Assembly: GCA_018389105.1 (NCBI GenBank)
Contig: JACATO010000626.1
Location: 496,001 to 560,000 of the forward strand
DNA from: Nautilus pompilius
Taxonomy: Eukaryota; Mollusca; Cephalopoda; Nautilida; Nautilidae
DNA: 64,000 bases
Direction of reading: 5' to 3'
The notes beneath the pieces are model-generated. The model was not told the DNA's origin, did not search any database, and saw only the letters and a list, made by a program, of their open reading frames with translations. A program made the translations under genes and the position numbers. Of this stretch, positions 49,660 to 61,699 are shown one piece after another (the first letter of the stretch is position 1; the number at the start of each line of letters is the position of its first letter).

Positions 49660-50390
49660 ACGTGCCATTTTACAGGTACTGTCATGGATTCTCCAGATGA
49701 AGTATACAGGTAGGAAAATGGGACTGCTTAGCTATTTTCCTATGTACATGTCTATGACTGTAAATCTCTAGTGTTCAAAAGCTATGATAAAACTTATATA
49801 CTTCTGTCTCCAAAATGATATCTCAGTGGTTACAGTTTCCCATAGCTAAGGATTGATGCAGTATACCTTAAAGTTTGCTTTTAGTATGTCCTCATACTGT
49901 TTGCACTGATAAGGGCTAGACATGGAATGCAAATTTTAGTATCTGACAATCTGACATCCTTATGACATGCCCAGTTTACTGGAACTGGCCCCATATAAGT
50001 AATGCTTCAGTGCCAGCTTGGGATGCTACTTTTATGTTTTATGTTGCTAACTGATTCTGGTGATTTAGTGAAGGCATCAAAAACATAATGTGCAAGGTAA
50101 TAGATGCACCTGAGATCAAATGGCCATGTATCTAAACTAAAACAGTGATATAAGCAAGACAGTCTGGTAAACAACGATCTTCACATTCAAGCATCCTGTT
50201 TGTTGCCATTACCCAAAACTATCACTTCAGAACTTAAGAAACTCAACTAATATTACCTGCAATATGAATTTAACTAAAGTGTATGTGGCCGGCCATTCAC
50301 TTGCTCACTCTCTCCCAGCTGCAAGACTAAAACAGTTGTTTATAGATGCTGCAGTAGATGACCAACAACATTTTGGAGCCTATCAGTATA
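49660..50390 (-). pseudogene. LINE reverse-transcriptase C-terminal relic
   Basis: Minus strand. From about 50060 down, the frames read IKVASQAGTEALL, then a LRWAGHVxRM-like segment (QFQxTGHVIRMSD near 49980-49945), KFAFHV and YEDILKANFKVYCINP (49895-49855). This is the order typical of the end of many animal non-LTR retrotransposons: ...AG..SI..LL....LRW.GHV.RM.D.RIPK..FY.EL...G..KRYKD.LK.....F.I. The region beyond the stop (49700-49850) may hold the terminal Cys/His segment. Upstream sequence to about 50390 probably belongs to the same element. It is dead, with stops in every frame. Confidence 0.65.
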
Positions 50391-50794
50391 GGGACTAATT
50401 TCAACAAGCCAATTATAATATGAATTGGTCCAATTAAATACATCTGGAAGAGCTAGACAGAATGGTACACGAAATACACCAACTGATATTGAACACACTA
50501 CTCTGTATCAAAATTCCCGTTGTTCTTTTTCAAAATATATATATCCAAGTATTTTATTTCAGAGCAAGTATTAACTGTTCATTGTTTGTTATCATAAGTT
50601 GTCTTTTTTTCATTTCCCTCTAGTAAGAATGAATTAGAATTAATATTTTAAAATATTAAATCTGATTAGTTTCACTGCATAAGGAAGATGCATCAAGAGC
50701 TTCATAAATATTGTCATGACATTTTTATTACAGCCTCTTATTTTTCTGAAAATTACTGATTTCAAATAGATTATAAATCTGATGTATGTTAGAC

Positions 50795-51736
50795 CAGTGG
50801 TTCCCAACATTTTTGGACTCGTGGACCCTTTTCTAATACTTAAAGACCTGCGACCTCCTGCTACACTTCCATAATTGAAAAAAAAATCAAGGAATAAATT
50901 TAGCAAAAAAATCACATAAATAAGAGTTTTATTTTAATATATTGACAGTTTTGAGAGAAAAATCAATGTAAATGTTCCCTGAACTAAAAAGCAACAGAAA
51001 CAATATATTGTATATTATATCAGATAAAAGAATTTAGTACATTTCATCATACAGCTATTGAAAATTATTTTAGTGATTTTTTGGGAAAGAACATTTGCAC
51101 ATATAGTAAATTTACAACAGCTAAACAGAAATCCACTGTTATCATTGAACTCTACCTCTGATCAGAACAGCTGTGTTGTGTTGGTGCCTAAGTTTGCCTA
51201 AAATCGAACTGGCTAGTGAGTGTCCAGCCGAAGTCACAGTCCAGTCCTTGTAGTGTGCTCTGTTCCAGGTGTCATGGTCCGAGTCTTTTAGCTGCAGGCC
51301 CCAGTGTCATTAGCCAATGGGAGTGCAGCTCGATTGTGTCAGTCCTACTGTGTAACAGTTTGAGTTCCAGCCATTGTCACCAGCGTGTATTGTCTGTGTC
51401 TCTATGAGGGTGGCAGAGTGACAGGAAGCCGCATGGGACCGGTGATGCAAATGTGTTACCGTAGAGGCCTTGCAACGGGAGTGCCTGCCGTAGGAGACAA
51501 GCCTTACACGTTCGGTGCTCGGCCTCCCATCGGTGATATCAGCATATTGGACGCAGGGTAATTTTTGTATACATTTTTCTGGAAAAAAGTGCGTCTTATA
51601 AGCCGGCAAGTACGGTACATATAAACAAAACAAATACATAACAGTTTCTTGACTCAGTCATACGACAAAAATCGAAACTTCCAAGGTTCCCCGACCCCCA
51701 GAAAACACTTCCCGACCCACTGGTTGGGAACCACTG
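50795..51736. mobile_element. hAT-type MITE with perfect 8-bp target duplication
   Basis: The duplication TGTTAGAC lies at 50787-50794 and 51737-51744. The left terminus is CAGTGGTTCCCAACATTTTT. The reverse complement of the right terminus is CAGTGGTTCCCAACCAGTGG. These are the ends of Charlie-like hAT elements, followed inside by GTGGACCC / GGGTCGGG words. The middle from about 51150 to 51610 is much GC-richer than the ends and contains no transposase. It ends in GCGTCTTATAAGCCGGCAAG then TACGGTAC, which looks like the terminus of a different repeat family, so a nested or captured piece is likely. Confidence 0.88.
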
Positions 51737-51744
51737 TGTTAGAC

Positions 51745-53300
51745 AAACAAACCAAAATAAAATGAAATTTTGCTTTTTGTTAGAAAAAAAAGTCATTCAA
51801 ATAAAGCCAAATTAATATAAAATATAAAAATACCATAAGCCCAAATAAAAATAATTTTAATGATATTATGAATAATGTTTTTAATCCATTTTAACATTTT
51901 ACATTTAAATGCCTTAAAAAAAGAAATTAAAACATATATACATAGAAACACAGAACCATGGCAGAATAATAAGTATTCATGAAAATAATAGAACAACAAA
52001 TATTACCCACAAGATCATCTCTTCAAAGCATAAATAGCATATGCCATGAGACAATAGAACTGGTGGAATATAAAAGATGCTTCATACAGTTAGTTGGTGC
52101 TTGTGATATATTACCATCTACCCGAGGCTGTATAATTGGACATTCAGACTGGTGAGAGGCAGTGTGGAATCTTAGGCTAGCAAATGGACAGTGCATGCAA
52201 GACGACATTGTTAATTCTCATCAGGTAAATGAAAGAGTGGCTAACCAATGACCAAGATTGCCATTAATAATTACACAGTGAACCAAAAAGTCCTTGTTGT
52301 CCAGCCCAATCTAGGCACAAGACTTTCAGACTTTGCCAATAGTGTAAATGTGTCACAACATACAGCTAGCTAAAAGTTACTTGCATAAAATGAGCTACAA
52401 TGGATGTGTGCCTCAGCAAAAACAACTATTTAGAGAAGCTGATGTGAAGTGCAGATTTTCATGAGTAACCTGGATACCTGTTATGTGAACTGACATATTT
52501 CGGATGGAGAAAGGCTGGTCAAGCATTACAGGTAGCTTGTTGTAGCCCACATTTAAACACATTAGTTTGGGTGAGGCAGTGGTTTGAGAAGCTGGAAAGA
52601 CTAACTTAGTGTTCATTGAGTGATGTCTGAATTCTGTTTCATATATTCATTCTCATTGGTTGTCTGCCACTTTTAGCAATCTACCAGCTCTATTACCTTG
52701 TGATATGTTATTTATAACCTCCCCCTGGTTAACGTTTAATTTTCATAGGGGCACATTTGACTCTGAAAGGGATCTATGTGTATATATACTTTCTTTCACA
52801 AATCTAAATATTTATATATAACAAAATTTTGCCATTTGGTTACAAACTTTAAAAAGTTAAAAAATATAGTTTGCAACTGAAGATTCAACCAGACTAATAT
52901 AAATATTACGTTCAATGTATTAAAACAGAAACAGTACCATTCCATCATTTCAAGAAATATATTACTATAGTGCAAAACTTTATTTCTCATAGTAATAGAT
53001 GATCCACATCTCAAATGTTTAAATAAAAATGTGTCAATCTTCTCATATTAAATTTTTATATATTAATTTTAAAATTAATTTTATTTATCTAAATGCATCA
53101 TCTGATTATTGAAAGGTCAGTATAAATAAAGTTTCTAACAAAATTCTTTTCAGATAACAAGATTTGATATAAACTTTAGGCAATATCTAGTAAATTATGC
53201 CTTCTATAAATGCATTTTTCTTTGACACATGTGAAGATTATCATACACAATATTATAGTACCCTGCCATAATATATGATATTATTAAAATGTTAGGTTTT
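51745..53300. other. non-coding stretch with an unassigned repeat-like part
   Basis: 52030-52630 is GC-richer than its surroundings and holds a 67-codon minus frame (KLMCLNVGYNKLPVML). It may be the 5' continuation of the LINE relic displaced by the hAT insertion, but no family motif confirms that. The rest is AT-rich with nothing seen. Confidence 0.3.
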
Positions 53301-53304
53301 TGCA

Positions 53305-54480
53305 GTAAATAAAGGGTTAGTACTTAGTCCAGCCACTTCCTGTACCTAAAAGAGCCTCTATCCTGTTTGGAAATAAGTCAGTAAGATTTTGTATCATGGT
53401 CTGGACCAGGTTCCCTCACATCCTTATAAGAGCTTTCTTTAATTTCATCATATTGACAGAACAAAGATCCAGATGCTTCATCATATTTATGTTTTTTTTC
53501 TCTTTTGCAAAATTTATTGTTCACTTATTTGTGAATGACTAGTTTAATGACAATAATATAGGAGAGAATTTAAAAAAGCACACATTACATTTGTGTTTTA
53601 TCAAAAAGAGGCAGATGCCTAAACCATTGGAGCCCAAAACTAAAATTGAAAATGTCAAAAATTTTCAAGTAGAAATTTTGGTTAACTCCTAACCCCAGGC
53701 CTCCAAGGTAAGCAGGGAAGAATTTAATGCTTTCATTCTTTTATAAGGCATGCCACATAAAAGATGTGGAATATAACACCATCCCTAAAGAATATGGACA
53801 TTGAATATCAGTGTACATTGTTAGTACAATGGTAGAAGATGAGTCTTCAAAATGGCAATTTCCCAGATAAAATTAGAACATTTTTTTGAGAAATATCAAC
53901 TCTGTATTTTCACCATGCCAGATTGCTGCTATACAATTCACTTAACCTGACCATAAACTGAAATTCTTTGTTAGTTATTTTCCATACCTTGGCAAAAACT
54001 CTAAATGTGAATTGTCGACACCTGGACTCATTGTAGAAAAAAGCAGATACTGTCAATACTTAAAATTTTTGCTAGACAAATGCTTTGACTAAACCCTTCA
54101 AAGAATTTTATTCCTACTGGGCAGAAGTAGTTTCTTACATACCACACACCATCTTTAGTCAAGTCATTTCAGATAATGTTAAACTGTTTTTGGCTTATTC
54201 CTGTTGAATGCATGACCTCAGCAGAAAAATATTGATGTCAAGTGCACACATGATAAGTAATACACTTTCTTGCTGTGTTTTTTCTGTTAAAGTTGATCCT
54301 GGTTGCTATACTACATTAATAGCCACCTTGATGAATAATATCAAGATCTTTAACAGTTTGTCACTGACATTGGTCATGCTCTGAATGACCTAAAACACAA
54401 CCTTGGATAAGCAGAGAAATAACAGGATTCGTCTATTTTCAGCTTGGTAATAGTGCACACTGATTAACTGTCTGTGTAGC
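53305..54480 (-). pseudogene. Tc1-like transposase relic
   Basis: The C-terminal end is readable on the minus strand at about 53440-53310. LVQTMIQNLTDLFPNRIEAL is followed by LGTGSGWTKY and a stop, matching the family's LV.SMP.RIEAVIKAKGG.TKY with one short insertion. Upstream (higher coordinates) the sequence is too decayed to place the catalytic motifs. The upstream limit is a guess from composition. Confidence 0.5.
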
Positions 54481-57165
54481 TGCACACCTAATATATGCAT
54501 AATTACCTGAAATATGTAAATTTCATTAAAATATATTAATTTATGGAGTAGCTAAATTAAAACATCAAGGAACTATATTCATTTTTTACTAAAAAGATTG
54601 TACTTTTGAGCTAAAATGTACAATCAGACAAAATTTTTTTTAGTAGAGGTGCCAAAGCAATATTACAGAATTGTATCATGGCTGTTCTACCTTTATAAAC
54701 TAAGATAAAGCTTTAACATGATGTCAGATTTTCTCAAAACATTATTCTTGAACAAAACTACCTGGTAAAATTACAAAACATAAAAAGCAACAAAACAAAA
54801 ATTTTTTTTCATCATATGATACATAATTTGGATTCCAAACTTGAAAAAGAAATTTCTTTTCTGGCTTTGCCAGCCAATGGTCTTAGTTAGAATGATCAGA
54901 AGCATGATCTAACAGTATAAATGGCTAAATTATTTTAATGTTTCACTATAATTTGTTCCATATCTTATCACAAGGTAGTCCTTGCAGTTACCTAGTTTTA
55001 ACTAGCTATAATGAGATGTAAACTTCCCTCCTGCAAAACAGTAGGTTACTCTTTTTTTTTACAATCAATCCATGCAATGTCACTATAACCAATTTTCAAA
55101 AAATTTAAAAAATCTATGCCTCATATTAAATTATTGATAAGAGTTTTTTTTATAAAAAATGATTCAAGATTTAATTTCTCTTTAAAAATATCGAAAACAT
55201 TATAAAGGATTGTAGTTATCATTTGTAAGAGATATTAATAACCCAGTTTAGTTCCACCTTTATACTACATCAAAGGATGTGTTGATTCAACTGTTGTTGT
55301 AATATCTGAATTTTCATAATATCTAAATTAATACACTAATTCTTACTTACATCATTATGCTACATACATAACTCGACATATAATATTTCTCTAAACTTTC
55401 AGAGTGTGTATTCTTTCTTTTTCCAGTTTAAACTTCAGATTAATTTACTTCTATTCTTTATCTTCTTTTACTTTGAAAAAAACCCACGAACTTTAAGGCC
55501 CAAGTGATGAATATTAGAAAAAAAACCTGATGCTATTCAGCGAACATTCTTATATTTAAACAGGTTATCTCATTAAAAAAAGTAAGACTGAATAAATTTT
55601 TTTATTTAAAAACTATTTTAAAATAATCAGCTCTGGTAAATAACCTTTAGAAAAATTAGGGAACCAAAACCAAAATACTAGATGTATGGTAAATGACTGC
55701 AACTCAGCCTTTGATTATTGTTAAAATGTATTGAATATAAATAGGTTACTTGTGAATTTTGTATATTATAAATTTTTCAGATCTCTTTACTTACATTATT
55801 TGATAATTATTTAGATATAAATAATTAATGGTGACACAATCTTTCATATATTATTCTGATATAAAATGCGTCCTTCTCAATGACATAAAAGTATATATTT
55901 TTTTGTTTTTAGCAAATCAATGTAATTTTTATTTTTCTTAAAAAGGCACAATATTCGTGTATTTATAATAATATTTGAGTCCCAATCGCTTATTTATTTA
56001 TTTTAAACATAATTATTTTGAAATTCTTTAAACATTTAAATCTATCAATGAAATGTTTTAAAATTTCAAAGATCTGATAAGACTGACAAATTATGTAAAC
56101 AAATTAAAATGCTCACAAAAAAAAATTAATTTCATAACAGAAAGAGCAATATGTAATAACATACTTAAATGATATGATGCCTTAAAAAACGAAATGATAA
56201 CAATGGGAATATTAGAACAAACAAATTATTTTTTCTCTGCATCTTTATTTCTATATGCAAAACTCCTATACCCATCATGGATCTTAAATTATGGAAACAA
56301 ATTATATGGTAACATTTGACCTTTCAAGAATATACTTCTGCATGGCTTTAGTTATATTATTTATAAGCAGTCAGTAAGAATCACTACAGTGAAATGCAAT
56401 TTCTAATAAATCAACACAGATCAACCATTAATAATCAAGTTCTACACCAGTACTCCAAGCAAAGAGTTATCAGAATATGAACAGTTTCTTTGCAAGGCTT
56501 TGTATATGACTTTTTTCAAATAAAATGCCATTGTTGCAAAGAACAAACTAAAACTCAAGAACAAGATGATAAAAAACACAAGAACGGTTGTAGAAGTAAA
56601 CACTGAGATTACTAAAAAAAGAAGCAAAATATAGAACAGCCAAAAACTAGCAAATGAACAATGCGATAAAACAAAAGTTGAAATTGGTTGCGTAAAAAAG
56701 ATCTTAAGAATCAGGGTCTTAATGGGAGAGAAGAGAGAGAAAGTCTGGGTTAAGACGAAGAAGCAAGAAAACAATGAGATTATCATGAGCAAGATATCAC
56801 AAAATTTGGGCTACTGGTGACTGAAAATGAGTAAAAATTTGCAGTGTTTTTTGGGGAAAAGGTAGTTAGTTTGAAAAAACGTTGATGAAAGATGCCTAAT
56901 CCACTGTTCTACTTCAACAGTAGAACATACAAAAACAAAGAATAAAGCCTCAATCTGCAGATAGCCATCCATGGATAGAAGTTCATTAGAACACAAAAAG
57001 ATTGAAAGCAAGCACACAGACAGTAGGATATTTGGTAGAAGACAGCAATAAATCTGTAAAGAAAAGATGAGCAACCTGAATGCCCAAAGTCAACAGAATG
57101 GAAACTTCATGTTGTAAATAGGAGAGTAGAGTGAAAATTTAATACTAACATTTTTTCATATGTGA
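54481..57165. other. AT-rich non-coding stretch
   Basis: The minus-strand open frames at 56442-56792 and 56811-57074 are Phe/Leu/Ile/Ser-rich and arise from an A-rich plus strand. No exon or transposon was recognised. Confidence 0.4.
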
Positions 57166-57169
57166 CAAA

Positions 57170-57840
57170 ACATGCACAGGTGTTTACAAGAACCAGGTAC
57201 TATCTCCATTGGGTACAACAAAAGAGCAACAAAGCACCACAATCACTATGCAATGTTAGTCATTCACTGCAATAGGCAATGCAGATACTATCAGCCATCT
57301 TGCCCTTTTTAACACTAATATTTATTCTGATAAATCCATGTCCTTATAGTTCGCAAACAGTGGTCATGTATGGGTATGGTGCCATCTAGCACAAAAATTT
57401 TCATTAAACCATCTACTGCAAGCCATGGGAAAAAAGGCATTCTCTTTGTCATGAGATGCAATTTGGGTCAATAGTCACAGATGGTGATCTGCTTGGCTGA
57501 TACATCTAAATTCATTAAGGGACTTCTGCCTCTCTATCCCAGTAATAATCTGTTCAAAGGCAACAGTATTTTTATGTAAAATGATGCTCTAGCTCTTCAC
57601 CCAATGCAAGGATAGGAGTTGTCAAGATATTACAATTGTGCCATGGTCTTGCCAGTTACCCAGCATTAATTTCATTGAACATGTGCGACCTATCTTCAAT
57701 CTATTCTTACAAAATTTACCCCATAACTCTAATTCAGATCCTGTGTCAGAAATGGCATCTAAAAGAAACCTTGAATAGCTGCTTTGAATGTTACTGCCCT
57801 CATTTGTAAGACTGGGCAAATTTTAGAGATGTTAACTCCT
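57170..57840 (+). pseudogene. Tc1-like transposase relic
   Basis: Plus strand. Near 57370-57410 GYGAI and HKNFH stand where the family has VWGGI...... . At 57630-57700 ITIVPWSCQLPSINFIEHVR matches PWPARSPDLNPIEHVW with the catalytic Glu kept, followed by PIFNLFLQN. Stops and shifts are present throughout. No terminal repeats were found. Confidence 0.5.
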
Positions 57841-58735
57841 GACATTGAGTGCAAGACATTTGGAACCAGCTATTTAACATTTCATTGAAAGGTTATTTGA
57901 GAGTTTTCCAAACTAAGTAGAGCAGCTATGTGAAACAAAAAGACGACACAAGATATTACCTTTTGCCTTTTAACTCTTCTAGTGCTATTACGATTTGGAA
58001 TTTTACGATATTTCTTGTTTACGTAATCTTTAAATATCTTTTTCTATTATCAAAATAAATTGCTTGTAAGTTTTCTTTGTAATTTGTGCCAGTATTTTAC
58101 ATTTAATATCATTTCCCTTAATTTTTTTCATTTCTTTCTGCTTATTTGGTTAATGAAATACTAATGTCTACCAATGAACAAACTTTATTTATTGTATAAC
58201 AAACTGAAAGTGTTTTTGCTGTAACATATTAATTTCATTAAAATTTCAGTAAATTTATCCCCTCAATATTTTCAAACAAGAACAGGTGATGTTGCCATGG
58301 TTCTCCTGTAAAAACAAGCAATACAAGGTATTTAGTTGTCAAACAGGTTGAGCTCTATGTTGCTTCTGATGGCTTTGCTGATGGCATAATGTTTTTCTTT
58401 ATTTTTTTCATTTTACTTCAAAAAAGCTCAAAGACAGAAAATTTCAATATGAAATTAGAAATATCAGAATATTTAAAGATGTGATTATTAATTATAGCAT
58501 TAATACCGAATCATAAATAATAGAAATACACTCCATTACTGTATGCTAAAAATGTATGGATTCTATCAAAACCAATATTTAAAATGATTACAAATTAAAA
58601 TTACTATAAAATTAATTGATAAAAAAATTCTTTTTATTTATATTTTCTATAAATGGTAATAAATCTTTTTCTAAAACTGCATTTTCTAGATAAATTGTCT
58701 CCCATATAACAATCTTTTTGATATTCTTTATTTTG
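57841..58735. other. AT-rich non-coding stretch
   Basis: No feature was recognised. Confidence 0.4.
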
Positions 58736-58739
58736 TATT

Positions 58740-59480
58740 TGAACTCTTACCTATCACCATGTCACTGCAGGTTTGGCTTCAACATTAATTAATTTTGGGA
58801 AAAAGCTCTTGCCATAATGAGGCTGCAAGCTCCACATGACCAGAACAGCCATTGCTTATAATGTTAATACCTATAATTTGAATATTGGTAATGGTTTAAG
58901 GAAGCCAATCAATCGGACAAAGATTTGAAGATCATCACATGACATTAAATATATAAAAAAAACAAACAAGATATATATAAAATTCCAAAACAAAGGATTT
59001 CTGGAAATGGACCCAGTGAAATAAGTTCTAAGAGTTGTTGGGCAATGAAAAGAACCACTCGTGCCAGTGGAGAGCTTATATGCCTGGCCTCGAGATGCTT
59101 GACTAAAGAAAGCTAAAGATAATGGAGTTAAAGGTTTTGTTAGATTTTCTCCAAACCCAGATGCAATCTCCAGATGTGAACTTTTAAAACCTGGACTCAT
59201 CAGTGAAGAGTACACATTACCAATACTCAGGGGGTCATGCTAGACCAGACTTTTCAAAGTTTTTTTTTTTTGTTGTTGTTGACAGAATGGACTTTTTTAT
59301 GTGCTATCCACCCTCTCTAGCCAAGCTGGTAGAGCCGATGATAGACTGACTTTTCTTTGGCTCATCTCTGCTGCACAAAGAATGTCAATAAGAGAATCTC
59401 AGTAGTAATTAGACATTTTGATGGTGTTACTGTTGAAGGCCTTTCAAGCCAAATTTATACCACAGATTCATGAAAAATAT
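58740..59480 (-). pseudogene. Tc1-like transposase relic
   Basis: Minus strand. At about 59235-59140 the frames read SGLA.PPEYW, then LFTDESRF and SGDCIWVWRKSNKT. This is the family's PPEYW..VLFTDESRF......DG..WVWR block with the first catalytic Asp intact. Sequence upstream to about 59480 corresponds to the linker region. Downstream to 58740 the catalytic remainder is badly decayed. The 114-codon frame at 58871-59215 is one of the shifted frames of this relic. Confidence 0.6.
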
Positions 59481-61690
59481 CAAGATCAATGGCATATATA
59501 GACACATATTGCAAAAAATAAAAGTAAGAACTATCTTAACAAAATGTTGTATTTATCAAAATATGAATTTTAAGCCTTTGTAGCAGCTTTGCAGATTTGT
59601 GGAATTTTGTGAGTTAATTTATTGAAATAATCATATGCTGGAACATAAGTTATAAAAATATATTGTCAAAGCTGAATTTTATCTTATGGCATTACTGATT
59701 CCACTTTGAGTAAATCATCCCACAACGACAAGTCTTGTGAAAGTGATGCCTATGTAATAGCATACAAAACAGCTTTCTGTCTTTTACTTTCAATGCAGGT
59801 TAATTTAAAAGTTTGGGGTAAGGAAAAAAAAAAACTAACAAGTTGCATATGAGAGAAGGCACAGTAGTATGTCTTTGGAGAATCTTGTGATACACTTTTC
59901 CTTTAATACTTTATCATCTGCAAATTTATTCCCACACAAAAAGCAAATTATGATATTAATATCTGTATGTTTCATTAAGGACATATTAAACTGATTCATC
60001 AAGTTTTTCTGAGCTTGTAAATTATATATATCTTGCTTGTTTTTTTACCTTAATATATGGTTATCTGTCCTTGGTGCTACCTTCTTTTGTTCTATTTTTC
60101 TCTTACAATTCATCTTTGAAAGTATCATTTATGATGCATAGAAAGCCTCTGTTGGATACACAAAAGACATTTTGCAATTTCATTTTCATTTGTTGAATAC
60201 ATATAGTAGTTTATGTTTAACTTGCTTTGTTCTAGCCATTAATTAATGTAAATTTTTTTTTTCAGCCAATACACTATCTAGTATAATGAATATTCCAGCA
60301 GATCTTCTCTGCTTTCAAACAACTCACCATTAATTATCTGACTGCTCAGTTCGTGCACCTGTTAGGTGATCCCATCATAATCACTGTAATTAGGTTGTTT
60401 CTCAGCTATTCTATATGATAATGGCAAAGCAGTTATAAAGATCAAGATTGTGTATTTTAACAACAAGGATTTGTTAAAATAAACAGTTCATATTTGTTTT
60501 CATAATTGTTCATAAATTAAATTTGTTTCTAATGTATATGATAACTGCCACATTTAAATGAATTGTTTTATTATCAATATGCCACTGTTTCCAATTTTTA
60601 GCAGTAGAGTATGTAATGTAAATTTAGTTTTAAAGTCATAAAGTCATTAACTGCCTACAAAGTAGGATACATATTTTTAAAATGTTATATCTTTTCTAAC
60701 ATTTATGGATCTACCAAACAGGATTATAATCAAACACTAGTTGTACACTTTCCTCTCTTTATTTGTAAACATAAAACGAAATTGTAAATTTATCATTCAA
60801 GCTTGCTAATTTTGTTGTCTATACAACAGAAACAAGTAAAAAAACAACTAAGAATAGGATGGATAGGGTTGACAGTATTAATAGAAAATTCATCATCTTA
60901 ATTCTGACTGCTTATTATTGTATCAGAGTTATTGCTTCACACAGAATTATCTAGGAAACATTTTATTTTGAATATATTCACCATACAAAATTGAAATGTT
61001 GAAGATATAACTCATCCTTTTAGGTATATTGCTTATAAATATTTTAAAGTTTCATAAACTACCAAACACAGATCCATACATGACAACCTTTGGAAGAGCC
61101 AATAAGACTGAGTTGTAAAATCTGTAAGATCCAGAAGAAATGTTTATAATTCCAACATCACACAGAGACAATGTAACACTTTAGCTGAACAAGCAAAATA
61201 ATGACCATATCTGTACAAAATCATTATCCTTGTGTATGTCACACAGGTATCTGAATATATCTAGTTTCAAGTTAGGTAAATATTTAAGTTTGTTTTCATA
61301 AGCAAACCTTCCTAAATATACTTAAGCTGTAGCTAGCAGATGCTTCCGTCCTTTCATAACAAAAAAACTGAAAACGTAGATACTGTGTTCGTTCTCTAAG
61401 CCAATGCTCAATAAAATAGTGGAACAAATAACGACCATTATGATCAGTTGGTTTTAAGAGATTTATTGTCAATGGTCAAGCTATTTATAAACCAGAGTAA
61501 CTATTTGTTTCAGCTCTTATGCATCCACTTTTTCCTAACTTCTAGTGACATAAAACAAATATTTTCAAGAGACATGCCAAAAATAAAATAACTGAAATCA
61601 GAAAAATCCATAAAATTTGCAGATAATCAGTAAGGGTTTGTATGTAAGCAAGCGTTAAGAAGCCTCGTGACCAGCTTCTTTTGATAATCT
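59481..61690. other. AT-rich non-coding stretch
   Basis: A fragment near 61105-61170 (SCKICKIQKKC, then HHTE) could be a decayed BED-type zinc finger, too little to call. Nothing else was recognised. Confidence 0.35.
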
Positions 61691-61699
61691 TCTAAAAGA

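Noticed and set aside
49681-49711. Plus-strand exon-like piece TTTTACAG | ... ATACAG | GTAGGAAA.
   Set aside because: It lies in the antisense of the LINE 3' end relic and stands alone, so the splice-like signals are probably chance.
56442-57074. Two hydrophobic minus-strand open frames resembling membrane proteins.
   Set aside because: They are the complement of an A-rich, Lys/Asn/Glu-coding-like plus strand. Phe/Leu/Ile richness follows from T-richness, and there is no start context, splice context or family.
59270-59400. A T-rich tract plus GACAG followed by a 39-codon open frame on the plus strand, and a tRNA-like TAGCCAAGCTGGTAGAGC (box-A-like) that could be a terminal exon or a SINE head.
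   Set aside because: The minus strand of the same region joins directly to LFTDESRF and other Tc1-like motifs at 59140-59235. The exon and SINE readings are better explained as antisense sequence of a Tc1-like relic. The box-B-like match is poor.
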